Counted from the stretch's first letter, positions 39,901 to 46,065 are shown. The stretch is DNA of 64,000 nt from Paenibacillus guangzhouensis (GCF_009363075.1 NZ_CP045293.1:4737501-4801500); one strand, 5' to 3'. Notes: generated by a model not told the origin, from the sequence alone. Program-made: numbers and translations.

Positions 39901-40744
39901 CAAGCTGTCGATACGTAAGCGTCTCTTCCCCGCATGCCACAGCTGTATGCTCCGGCGTCCGGCTCACCTGCGCCTCGAATAACTGATGGATCGTGGCGTC
40001 TGCATGAAAGTCTTGTCCCTTACGGTTAAAGGCCTCCAGCATATATTCCTTCTCGTCCGTGTCCATCATTTCAATGGATTCAACCGCAGCCTGCGGTTCT
40101 CTGCACCAAGCCGACAAAATATTCTCTAAATGACGGAGCAACCGCTCGACCGTCGCTTGGCCAAATGCGCATTCCCGGTAGAGTGCCTCCACTTCAAGCG
40201 ATCCGGCTTCGACAGTAAAGCGAAGCGAGATGTCGCTTCCCTGGAGCAAAGCATGACGCGAACGTTCCGTTGACTTCCCGAAACCTACGACCGAGTTGGA
40301 AGGCACGACATCTCCCGTCTCTTCCAACATTTCCTGCAGTTGCCCAAACGACATGGCAAACGGCCGTTCTTGATTCATGACGGCTTGGGTCTGCTTCACC
40401 AGCGCATCCAAGGATTGCGAAGCAACGATATTCATATGAACGACAATCAACTTGTCCTCATTAGGTAAAAATGCAGCGTATGTAATCTCTTCCGTTCGCA
40501 AATAGCGATGAAGGAGCACAGACCAAAACGTGTACAATACTTCGGATACCTCTACGCCCGCCAAATCGCAAGCTTGATGAATGGAGCTTAATGACTGTTT
40601 CCGGAATACGCGTCTACGGGTAGACACCTTCTCGCGATCTATCGATTTCGATTCCGGAACAAGAAATGTTTTATTATCCACACCCTTCCATTTGTTATGC
40701 CAGTATTCTCTTACGCTGTCCCTATTGGCTAGAATCAAAGACAT
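33920..40744 (-). CDS. Dimodular nonribosomal peptide synthetase with terminal reductase
   Basis: A 2,274-residue synthetase. Approximate order: residues 1-225 C-terminal half of a condensation-like domain without HHxxxDG; 250-740 adenylation 1 (YIIYTSGSTGTPKG, NGKVDRRALP); 750-815 carrier 1 (FFEIGGHSLQ); 830-1265 full condensation domain (FHHIAVDG); 1280-1770 adenylation 2 (YVIYTSGTTGKPKG, NGKIDRRALP); 1785-1855 carrier 2 (FFELGGHSLK); 1905-2274 NAD(P)H reductase (LLTGATGYLG, YYAKTK). Pocket residues read by alignment to PheA: A1 D-A-W-F-V-G-C-V-V-K, near the Leu code; A2 D-V-Q-F-I-A-H-V-A-K, near the Pro code. No epimerase or thioesterase. The start at 40744 follows AAGGAG. Product inferred: dipeptide aldehyde or alcohol. 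The leader carries a c-di-GMP riboswitch. Confidence 0.93.
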   Translation of the reverse strand: MSLILANRDSVREYWHNKWKGVDNKTFLVPESKSIDREKVSTRRRVFRKQSLSSIHQACDLAGVEVSEVLYTFWSVLLHRYLRTEEITYAAFLPNEDKLIVVHMNIVASQSLDALVKQTQAVMNQERPFAMSFGQLQEMLEETGDVVPSNSVVGFGKSTERSRHALLQGSDISLRFTVEAGSLEVEALYRECAFGQATVERLLRHLENILSAWCREPQAAVESIEMMDTDEKEYMLEAFNRKGQDFHADATIHQLFEAQVSRTPEHTAVACGEETLTYRQLDEQSNRLARLLLGKGVQRGDIVGIMSGPSKQMIVSILGILKAGAAYLPIDPNYPAERTRFMLEDSRTQLLLMTPDIHSEIAFDGETLVVSDALLAGERMEPVPVTSSPTDLAYIIYTSGSTGTPKGVMVEHQPLVNLACWHQHHFRVTEHDRATKFAGFGFDASVWEIFPYLITGASLHIVPEDIRLDAEALNAYFHQQGITIGFLPTQLCEQFMELENTSLRVLVTGGDKLKTYRPTRYELHNCYGPTENAVVTTSHQVTEWTDNISIGQPIDNTEVLILDAAGKLQPISIAGELCISGTGLARGYLNRPELTEEKFVPHPFRDGERMYRTGDLARWLPNGTIEFMGRIDHQVKIRGFRIEIGEIEQQLLQHESVKDCIVIAREDQNGASYLCAYVVASSVCTPRDLADFLAVRLPEYMIPPRFVTLDSLPVNANGKVDRRALPEPERVHVQAESAVFENETEKQLAEIWHGVLGIPNIGADERFFEIGGHSLQAASLRGQIERRFGVRLLMADVFQYTTIREQARKIAEQAVGHAARSTIEPVPVSSHYPVYPAQRRMYLIEQMEGVGTAYNTPMLLRIEGKVDVARLEQTFQKLIHRHDMLRTSFQWVGEEIVQTIQEQVPFRLSMLTANEHEVAGMMRAFVKPFQLSEAPLMRAALITCADDLHYVMLDFHHIAVDGVSLHLFFEDWSKLYSGEELPPLAVQFKDFAVWYGQQDNTPLRHSLKDYWSSALTGEIPILQLPTDRKRPDVQSFNGNTLSVQLGAALTEKLKKLAAESDTTLYMILLAAYNVLLFRYSGQEDIIVGAPFACRTESEMQQMIGMFVNTLPLRSYPDKQKSFAAFLQEVKACVVGAIEHQEYELELMLRDLNNPRVPGRNPLFDTLFVMQNTGRTIPSMAGAEVTAAPYVDPIAKYDLMVDVTELDTTVHVDFQYRTDLFQHETVERWSRHYARILEAAVAASDIKLTEIAFMDEKEIHDQIDVLNDTAAPYRREATIQQLFEEQVLRTPDHPALVFCSERLTYAELNEKANRLAGTLIAKGVQADEVIGLMADRSLEMIIGLLGILKAGGAYVPIDPEYPQDRVNYMLESSGAKLLLTQTHLAGKTTFEGEELYLDQTTAYSEVTGNPPSRSRAENLLYVIYTSGTTGKPKGVMIEHRNMVNLIHYEYTETNVDYSGKVLQFTTLSFDVCSQEIWSTLLAGGTLCLVTNDTRRDVGRLLQVIEDEGINILFMPVSFLKFILNEKEYADRFPTSVRHIITAGEQLIVPEKFREHLRHYQVYLHNHYGPSETHVATAHTIDPNGDIPELPPIGRPITNTRIYLLNDQLHVQPPGVPGELYIAGDCVGRGYYGQEQMTADRYLPDPYAGEGRMYKTGDLARWNEDGTLEFLGRLDHQVKIRGFRIELGEIENTLLNHVAVKETLVLAKEDGSGGRYLCAYVAVEAEQTVTELRNHLAKSLPDYMIPSYFVQLPALPLTPNGKIDRRALPEPEVGNISVGSSEYVAPRTDAERKIAEVWQDLLGIAKIGIHDNFFELGGHSLKAAVMVARLQQQFEIAINDVFEHQTIAELSTKVRETSSNHLMEKLAELKKVHLSPSEVRFDDQEALYHQKNEQYGQLDLTKKIVYRHVLLTGATGYLGVHLLRDMLVHTDWTVHVIVRGDTDEQAADRLHSKLAFYFRDQINETMRSRICVHKGDLTQERLGLTEAKYTELSEIVDGIVHSAATVKHYGNYSDFEQQNVVATERVLAFAQLNRIKPMHHISTLGVASGVIPDQSAAYFTEYDLDLGQQYENYYAKTKHEAERKVIKARETGVPSSIYRIGNVVFQSDTGRFQENIEENAFYTMMRSFIRLGMVPEMEPDTDFSYVDAVSRAVVLLMQPEAIQNEVFHLFNPHRESMSHLLADGRLEWDVKSGTFEQFIDYMIAKYEADDCREEIEKIILHYGWLEQHHDATMFEITVKKSVLVLRMLGFEWEKMDDERVHAMIGYCKEVGFLSQK

Positions 40745-40782
40745 TCTTCCACTCCTTCGGTCCGTCGAACCCAATTGAGCAC

Positions 40783-40815
40783 AAAAAAACAACTCTACCG
40801 AAATCAGGCAAGTTG
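40783..40815 (-). terminator. Intrinsic terminator of the c-di-GMP riboswitch
   Basis: Minus strand: CAACTTGCC (40807-40815) pairs with GGTA-G-AGTTG (40790-40799, one bulged G), 7-nt loop, then seven T (40783-40789). The 5' arm GCAACT is also complementary to AGTTGC at the 3' end of the aptamer, giving a possible antiterminator. Confidence 0.75.
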
Positions 40816-40837
40816 CTTGGCGAAATCACAAGTATAC

Positions 40838-40930
40838 GTTCGGCAACTGGCTGGCTGATCAACGATGAACCGTTCATGTAGGCCCCTATAGCTTTGCGTC
40901 TCCGACTTTCGCCGGATTTGCCTGTTATTT
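40838..40930 (-). ncRNA. Cyclic di-GMP-I (GEMM-I) riboswitch
   Basis: Read on the minus strand: AACAGGCAAA, a GNRA-capped hairpin TCCGGCGAAAGTCGGA, the invariant GACGCAAAGC, then AGGGGCCTA, a variable stem, and the 3' end CAGCCAGCCAGTTGCCG. These are the landmarks of the class I c-di-GMP aptamer in the right order and spacing, including the tetraloop and its receptor arm. A terminator follows and then the NRPS start about 95 nt on. Recognition is by eye; ligand binding is inferred from the class. Confidence 0.88.
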
Positions 40931-40976
40931 ATTTGTGCTCAATAGGTTGCTGAGATTAGTACAATTTACCTATTCT

Positions 40977-41004
40977 ATTTTACTATGTTATTTTCATTTT
41001 TCAA
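40977..41004 (-). promoter_or_regulatory. Candidate promoter of the NRPS leader
   Basis: Minus strand -35 TTGAAA (40999-41004), 16-bp spacer, -10 TAAAAT (40977-40982). Initiation near 40970 would include both arms of the 12-nt inverted repeat. The region is strongly AT-rich, so other placements are possible. Confidence 0.45.
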
Positions 41005-41080
41005 CTTATTTCACTTTTTTTCAACGCATTTACAAGAAAGATAGATTCACAATTCGCAAGAAATACACATAGCGCAAACC

Positions 41081-41785
41081 TTACCCTTTCTGGAAATGCA
41101 GCTTCCTCTTCCGCATCACGATCAAGAACAGAACGCTGGATACCGCGCCGTACAAGACCACTGCGATTAGAGCCGTCCATTTATTGCCGTCATTGGATAG
41201 CACAGAGATTGCTCGGTGGAGAGGCGGCAGTAGAAGCACCAATCGATCGAGTCCATCGGGCAGCTCCTCTGCAACGGACTTGGCGGCGAACGACACTGCG
41301 ATTACGCATCCTAGAAGCAGAAAGGACAATAACCGAGACTGGAACAGCTTGCGGGTGAACCAACAAGATAAAGCAATGCCCATCCATGCCAGCGCGATGT
41401 GAAAAACAAGAGAAACGAGCAGTTCCTCGCCTGTCGGATTCCGGTCGAATTTGTGCAGCAGCGCTGGATATATCACAGCAAACAGCGCAAAAGGAACGGT
41501 GAACAGCCAGTTATAGATCAATTTCGCACGATATAATCGAATAATGCCGCCCGCATGCAGCACCGTCACCATCTCCTGATTCGGCGATTCGACATCTATG
41601 AACAGATATCCCATCCAAGCTGCGACCGCGAATAGAAGAGCCGAGGTGAACGCATAGCTCTCCATGACCGGATTCGGAACGACGGTATACAAGAAAATGA
41701 GGAATAGGAGGTAAGCCATCGATGGAGCTACATACCGATAAGATCGCATCGTGCACGTATGCAAATATTTGATCAAGGCGTACAT
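41081..41785 (-). CDS. ABC-2-type membrane permease
   Basis: A 234-residue protein with six predicted membrane helices and little else, the pattern of a permease partner of a small ABC exporter. It overlaps the upstream ATPase gene by 13 nt on the same strand, so the two are coupled. No motif identifies the substrate. It lies next to the NRPS leader but has its own strand-mate ATPase; a role in exporting or resisting the NRPS product is possible but unproven. Confidence 0.8.
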   Translation of the reverse strand: MYALIKYLHTCTMRSYRYVAPSMAYLLFLIFLYTVVPNPVMESYAFTSALLFAVAAWMGYLFIDVESPNQEMVTVLHAGGIIRLYRAKLIYNWLFTVPFALFAVIYPALLHKFDRNPTGEELLVSLVFHIALAWMGIALSCWFTRKLFQSRLLSFLLLGCVIAVSFAAKSVAEELPDGLDRLVLLLPPLHRAISVLSNDGNKWTALIAVVLYGAVSSVLFLIVMRKRKLHFQKG

Positions 41786-42630
41786 GCGTGGTCCTCCTTT
41801 CGCTTCAGAGATCGAATAATGCCGCCGTTCTGCAACAGCTGCATTAGAAAGCCGCGATGCACCGATTCTGCCAGTTTATATTGATACCCACCGTCCCGCG
41901 TCATCCAATCTACACCGGCAAATTGGTTCATCAAAGCGTGATGCGCCGAAGCACGAAGCTCGCAATCCAGCTCATAATACGCCTCTTGAATCAATGGTTC
42001 TCCCTTATCCTCTTGCACAAGCCTGCCTTGGCGAATCCAGTAGGTATGTCCCCCTAGCTGTCTGCCTAGATAAGGTTCATGTACGGCCGCGACGATTGCG
42101 GTTCCTTGGTCCGCCAAATGCTTCAAAGCCATCACCAAATGATTCATTGATTCCACGTCAAGTCCCGAAAGAGGCTCGTCCAATACGAGGAGGTCCGGCA
42201 TGCGAAGCATGGCTTGCATAAGATTCACCTTCTGCAGCATCCCTTTCGAAAAATAGACCATCGGCGTCGCCAGCTCCTCTAAACCAAACCGTTCATGCAG
42301 CTCGCGAACACGAGCTTTCAGCTTCGCTGCGGGTAATCCCGCAATTTGCCCCATATGGAACAAATATTCGTTCGATGTCATTTTCAGTTTAGGGAGATGG
42401 TCGGGCATATATCCAATCACCAGCTGCGAATCGCGAACTGTCCGTACACCGGAAGTCGGGGCAACCAATCCTGCGATGATATTGAGCAACGTACTTTTAC
42501 CGGACCCGTTATTGCCGCGAAGGATGATCGTCTCGCCACGGTCTATCTTCAATTGCACCGCAGACAAGACGGCATGCTTGCCGTAATACTTGCATAGATC
42601 CTGCAAGACAAGCAAAGAAGCTGCGTCCAT
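41773..42630 (-). CDS. ABC transporter ATP-binding protein
   Basis: A 285-residue ATPase with Walker A GNNGSGKST (about residue 38), Q-loop region GYMPDHLPK, a degenerate signature YFSKGMLQKVNLMQ, Walker B LLVLDEPLSGLD and the H-loop AAVHEP. The C-terminal 70 residues are family-specific. GGGGGGATCC precedes the ATG. Its promoter -10 is covered by a palindrome. Pairs with the permease at 41081 as an exporter. Confidence 0.92.
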   Translation of the reverse strand: MDAASLLVLQDLCKYYGKHAVLSAVQLKIDRGETIILRGNNGSGKSTLLNIIAGLVAPTSGVRTVRDSQLVIGYMPDHLPKLKMTSNEYLFHMGQIAGLPAAKLKARVRELHERFGLEELATPMVYFSKGMLQKVNLMQAMLRMPDLLVLDEPLSGLDVESMNHLVMALKHLADQGTAIVAAVHEPYLGRQLGGHTYWIRQGRLVQEDKGEPLIQEAYYELDCELRASAHHALMNQFAGVDWMTRDGGYQYKLAESVHRGFLMQLLQNGGIIRSLKRKEDHACTP

Positions 42631-42654
42631 TGGATCCCCCCCTTCACATTCATA

Positions 42655-42671
42655 TGGTATATATTATACCA
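42655..42671 (-). promoter_or_regulatory. Palindromic operator over the -10 of the ABC exporter promoter
   Basis: TGGTATA-tat-TATACCA (42655-42671) is a perfect 7-3-7 palindrome that contains the minus-strand TATAAT (42663-42668). The start codon is about 33 nt away. A repressor site, for example for a GntR/YtrA-type protein, is inferred; no such regulator is adjacent. Confidence 0.6.
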
Positions 42672-42701
42672 CATGGAATTTACATCCTCTTTATGAAGCG
42701 C

Positions 42702-42730
42702 AAAAGGCACCATACAGGTGCCTTTTTTTT
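42702..42730 (-). terminator. Intrinsic terminator after the YdcZ-type gene
   Basis: Ten-bp stem AAAAGGCACC/GGTGCCTTTT with a 5-nt loop. Four T follow on the minus strand and eight on the plus strand. It lies just after the stop at 42735. Confidence 0.75.
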
Positions 42731-42734
42731 GGTA

Positions 42735-43223
42735 TTAACCCGAATGTACGAACTTCTGCTGCTTATGCTGCTTCTCCCGCCGACCGTCGAGCTTGAAGAC
42801 CAGAATACCTGCGACGATGACCAACACCCCGACCAGCTGATTGATTGTAAAGGGAACCTTGTCTAGACCGAACCAGCCTTGCGAATCGCATAGCAGCGCG
42901 AAACCAAGCTGGGACGTCATCGCGAGCGAGACTGCATATGTCGGACCTAGACGTTTGATCCCCTGCATCAGACAGGTCACGACACCTACGCCGATCACGC
43001 CGCTGAACCAATACCATGACTCCATATACCGAAGATGGAACAACTCCCCGCCTTCGAATAGAAGCCCGATCAGGACAGAGGCAAGACACCCTAATCCTAA
43101 CACCAGTGTCGTCGTAATCCACGTCCCCGCCTGTTCATTAACTTTATTGTTGAAAATGTTCTGCAGACCGACGAACGATCCCGCGATCCATGCCAGCAAT
43201 ATTCCCAGCAGCATCTCCCTCAA
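42735..43223 (-). CDS. Small DMT-type membrane protein, YdcZ family
   Basis: A 162-residue protein with five predicted helices beginning LLGILLAWIAGSFVGLQNIF and ending QLVGVLVIVAGILVFKL, the two characteristic ends of the YdcZ (DUF606) family. These half-size DMT proteins often work as pairs; a second one lies at 44003-44431 with a Crp/Fnr regulator between. A basic tail follows the last helix. Substrate unknown. Confidence 0.85.
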   Translation of the reverse strand: MREMLLGILLAWIAGSFVGLQNIFNNKVNEQAGTWITTTLVLGLGCLASVLIGLLFEGGELFHLRYMESWYWFSGVIGVGVVTCLMQGIKRLGPTYAVSLAMTSQLGFALLCDSQGWFGLDKVPFTINQLVGVLVIVAGILVFKLDGRREKQHKQQKFVHSG

Positions 43224-43235
43224 CCTCCGCTTCGT

Positions 43236-43940
43236 TTACTCATAGATATTGTGTCCGGCAAGGCGTCTCAAACCTTCTCGATCAAGAATAAAGATAGCCC
43301 CCTTGCTGCGTTCAATCAGACCTTCTGCACAGAACTTCTGGATGACTCGGTTCAAATGCCGATAGCTGGTTCCGATGAGCTTCGCCATATCCTTCAGACT
43401 GGATGAGCTCGATGATGGTTGTTCACGAATCAACGAATGATCCCCAGCCGTGGAGACCGACAATAGGTAGCTTGCGAACCGCACTTCGACCGGATATAGC
43501 AGATTAAAGCTTAGCGCGTTAGACTTCATGTAGAACTTTTGCGTGATAATATCGAGCAGGAAGTGCAGCAGCGGCGCATGATCTCGCCCGTATTTATTCA
43601 GGTAGCGGTGATGAACCCCGATCATATAGACCGGAGATACCGCTTCAACCGTATTAATGATCGATACGCCACGTACATACTCAATATCGCCGATCACTTC
43701 GAGCGGCGTCTTGAACGAGAGGATGAGCACCTTCCCTTCGGCTGACGTCGTATAGATTTTGATCTTACCTTGTACGAGAATATAGAGATGATCGAAGGCG
43801 TCGCCTTGCGAGCAGATGAGCTCTCCCGGGGCGAACCGATAGAGCGACAAATGCGGTATGAGTTGTTCGTTCAAGACATGCTCGATCTGATGCTCCCGCA
43901 GAAAGAACCGCAGCCGCGCTTCATCCTTCATTTCTTTCAT
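43236..43940 (-). CDS. Crp/Fnr-family regulator, YeiL-like
   Basis: A 234-residue regulator: cyclic-nucleotide-binding-like beta roll (APGELICSQGDAFDHLYILV, QGKIKIYTTSAEGKVLILSF) and a C-terminal winged helix (LKDMAKLIGTSYRHLNRVIQ). No four-cysteine cluster of FNR type, and the cAMP-contact residues are not evident, so the signal is unknown. It lies between two YdcZ-type genes on the same strand and is inferred to control them. Confidence 0.88.
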   Translation of the reverse strand: MKEMKDEARLRFFLREHQIEHVLNEQLIPHLSLYRFAPGELICSQGDAFDHLYILVQGKIKIYTTSAEGKVLILSFKTPLEVIGDIEYVRGVSIINTVEAVSPVYMIGVHHRYLNKYGRDHAPLLHFLLDIITQKFYMKSNALSFNLLYPVEVRFASYLLSVSTAGDHSLIREQPSSSSSSLKDMAKLIGTSYRHLNRVIQKFCAEGLIERSKGAIFILDREGLRRLAGHNIYE

Positions 43941-44002
43941 GACTAGACTACCCCTCTCCTATCATTACGCTCCATGATAAATCAATTGGCACGATTACCG
44001 AA

Positions 44003-44431
44003 TTACAGCTTTAGTATCACCACGCCGGCTATCATTAGCCCGATCCCGATATACTGAGGAAATCTCATCTTCTGCCGCGCAGCGCCGAACCACCCATTAC
44101 GGTCCATGAGGAACGTAAGAATGAGCTGAGCAATCAACAGAGTAGATACTGTCAACGTAACCCCGATATGATGAATCGAAGTAATATTGCTAAAAATAAC
44201 GATAGCCCCAAACGCCCCGCTAATCAGATAGATCGGCTTCACCTGTGTAAGCCCCTGCCACTTGCCGTCTCGAACGATGAACATGACGAGTAATGCCACA
44301 ACGAATCCTGTGAACTGGGTGATCGCGGCCGTCTGCCACGTGCCGATATCTTGACTGATCCTGGAATTCGCGACGCCTTGCAGCGTAACGAATATCCCTC
44401 CAAAGATGGCGAATAGAATCCCTCTCAGCAT
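44003..44431 (-). CDS. Small DMT-type membrane protein, YdcZ family
   Basis: A 142-residue protein with five helices: LRGILFAIFGGIFVTLQGVANS at the start (shown here to the family motif) and YIGIGLMIAGVVILKL at the end. It is the partner of the 42735 protein and separated from it by the Crp/Fnr gene. CGGAGGGACACCAGC precedes the ATG. A 14-bp palindrome lies about 60 nt upstream. Confidence 0.85.
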   Translation of the reverse strand: MLRGILFAIFGGIFVTLQGVANSRISQDIGTWQTAAITQFTGFVVALLVMFIVRDGKWQGLTQVKPIYLISGAFGAIVIFSNITSIHHIGVTLTVSTLLIAQLILTFLMDRNGWFGAARQKMRFPQYIGIGLMIAGVVILKL

Positions 44432-44492
44432 GCTGGTGTCCCTCCGATCTTGATTTCTCTTTTATTAAAAGATACTTCTGGGAGGGAACGGT

Positions 44493-44506
44493 AGGACATA
44501 TGTCCT
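44493..44506 (-). promoter_or_regulatory. 14-bp perfect palindrome upstream of the YdcZ gene
   Basis: AGGACATATGTCCT is its own reverse complement. It lies between a terminator and the YdcZ-type gene at 44003-44431. It may be the operator of the adjacent Crp/Fnr protein; a second copy upstream of the regulator gene was not found. Confidence 0.45.
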
Positions 44507-44516
44507 TCATCTGCAC

Positions 44517-44546
44517 AAAAAAAGAACTGACCGTCAAAGCGTCAGT
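44517..44546 (-). terminator. Intrinsic terminator after the acetyltransferase gene
   Basis: Minus strand ACTGAC/GTCAGT stem with a 9-nt loop, then TCTTTTTTT. It ends the hydrolase-regulator-kinase-acetyltransferase operon. Confidence 0.75.
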
Positions 44547-44558
44547 CAACGTACTTCA

Positions 44559-45062
44559 TCAAACCTGCGATTCGCCAAGCGAAGATTGCAAGCTTTTACG
44601 CATTTTGTAGTTCACGAGCTGAACACCCTTTCGCTCCACGGTCTGAGATTGGACAATCGTATACCCCATCCGCTCGAAGAACGGTTTTGCCGTGATGCTC
44701 GCGTCCGTATCGATTTCGCTCAGCTTCAGACGTATCGCTTCCTCTTCTAGTCTATGGACAAGAGTCGATGCCACGCCCTGCCCTTGCGCATCCTTGTGGA
44801 CGTATAGGCGGTCGAGATGTCCCTCCGGCGTCAGATCAGCGAATCCAACGATACACCCCTGGATCACGGCAACATAGGTGATATGACGGCGCAGCGATTG
44901 ACTCCACGCAGCCATTCTCGTCTCATGGTCATCGGGCGAAGCCCATGCATCAAGCTGTTTGGGTGTATAATCTCTCGCATTGACGGTATGAACCGTGTCA
45001 TAAAATAGATTTGCGATCGTCTCTAGATCAGAGTCCACATAGGTTCTAAGTTCAATCATCAC
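44559..45062 (-). CDS. GNAT-family N-acetyltransferase
   Basis: A 167-residue acetyltransferase with the acetyl-CoA loop DRLYVHKDAQGQGVASTLVH (motif Q/RxxGxG/A) and C-terminal SITAKPFFERMGYTIVQSQT. It resembles the E. coli YafP group. Its start overlaps the end of the kinase gene by 11 nt, so it is the last gene of a four-gene operon. The acetylated substrate is unknown. Confidence 0.9.
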   Translation of the reverse strand: MMIELRTYVDSDLETIANLFYDTVHTVNARDYTPKQLDAWASPDDHETRMAAWSQSLRRHITYVAVIQGCIVGFADLTPEGHLDRLYVHKDAQGQGVASTLVHRLEEEAIRLKLSEIDTDASITAKPFFERMGYTIVQSQTVERKGVQLVNYKMRKSLQSSLGESQV

Positions 45063-46065
45063 TCTTCAACTCCATGTTGTGTTGGTATAGACGAAATAAC
45101 GTCCCTTGTTCATTCGATTGCAGCGTATATTCGATCTGGAGCATGCGGGCAACTTCCGCGATGATTTTTAGCCCCAGGCCTTCTCCACGTTGGTTCTCAT
45201 CAAAGCCAATCCCATCGTCGCGGATCTCCACCACGCCATGCGCAATCGTCACCTCAAGACTCGTGGCCTTGGCATGCCGGAGTGCATTCTGCAAGATGTT
45301 ATCGAAGAGCCGCTGTACCCACAACGCATTGCAGCTCCAGACCAATGCTTCATCAACGGGCCGGAAGCGAATCTCCATCTCATGCATGCTATATAGATAT
45401 CCCCATTTCTGTACCATGGTCTCCAGAAGGTCACGAATATTCACGTCTTCGTTCAGAATATAGGAGCTCTCGAAATGATCCGCAGACTGGAGATGGATTT
45501 CCTTGGTCAGATCCGCAATATATTGAATTTGTTGATATAACGATTCGAAGATAGGACTCTGCGTTTCCGTTTGGCATTCCAGATCGAACAGCTGCAAGCG
45601 AACCGCCGTTAATGGCGTATTGATGTCATGCCTTAATTTATGAAGCAATTCCTTCTGCATGTCTTCCTGCTGTTTCAATTCCAATTCACGATAGGTCGTT
45701 CGCTCAATTAACAAGTTCACCGACCGGATGAGCTCTCCCATCTCATCATCGCTGTGCACCTCGATTTTGCTTGGGATCTTATCATGACTGGCCAAATTGC
45801 GGATCGTCCGGTTCAATAGATTGATTTTGTTCAACAACGAGCGGATCGATCTCGAGAATAGAACGGCCAACAGCACCAGGGACAGCACAAATACGACCAA
45901 CATGACCGGATACGCGAACGAAGCATGGAAAGGAATGTGATCATTGTGCGGCTTAAACACCGCATTGTAAATCACGCTCATCAAGACGCCAATCCCGAGC
46001 AGCAGCAAGGGTACACTAATAATCGCGGCGAATAAGAGCAGCTGATATTTCTTTTTTAGTTGCAT
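45052..46065 (-). CDS. Sensor histidine kinase
   Basis: A 337-residue membrane kinase. Helices near residues 8-30 and 50-72 enclose a short outside loop of about 20 residues; a HAMP-like linker follows, then the phospho-acceptor His in LRHDINTPLTAVRL and the ATPase boxes FDNILQNALRHA, VEIRDDGIGFD and GLGLKIIAEVARML. The small loop suggests sensing within the membrane. It overlaps the response regulator gene by 10 nt. Confidence 0.93.
   Translation of the reverse strand: MQLKKKYQLLLFAAIISVPLLLLGIGVLMSVIYNAVFKPHNDHIPFHASFAYPVMLVVFVLSLVLLAVLFSRSIRSLLNKINLLNRTIRNLASHDKIPSKIEVHSDDEMGELIRSVNLLIERTTYRELELKQQEDMQKELLHKLRHDINTPLTAVRLQLFDLECQTETQSPIFESLYQQIQYIADLTKEIHLQSADHFESSYILNEDVNIRDLLETMVQKWGYLYSMHEMEIRFRPVDEALVWSCNALWVQRLFDNILQNALRHAKATSLEVTIAHGVVEIRDDGIGFDENQRGEGLGLKIIAEVARMLQIEYTLQSNEQGTLFRLYQHNMELKSDD

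Larger units (their letters stand above)
40774..40943 (-). repeat. Perfect 12-nt inverted repeat enclosing the riboswitch
   Basis: TTTGTGCTCAAT (40932-40943) and ATTGAGCACAAA (40774-40785) are exact reverse complements. In the leader RNA they lie just before the aptamer and just after the terminator and could pair into an enclosing helix; a few further pairs are possible outside. The downstream arm overlaps the last residues of the terminator T run. Confidence 0.7.

Noticed and set aside
33920-40744. Direct identification as the aureusimine synthetase
   Set aside because: Only the domain plan is shared; the second binding pocket reads as Pro, unlike the known pyrazinone producers.
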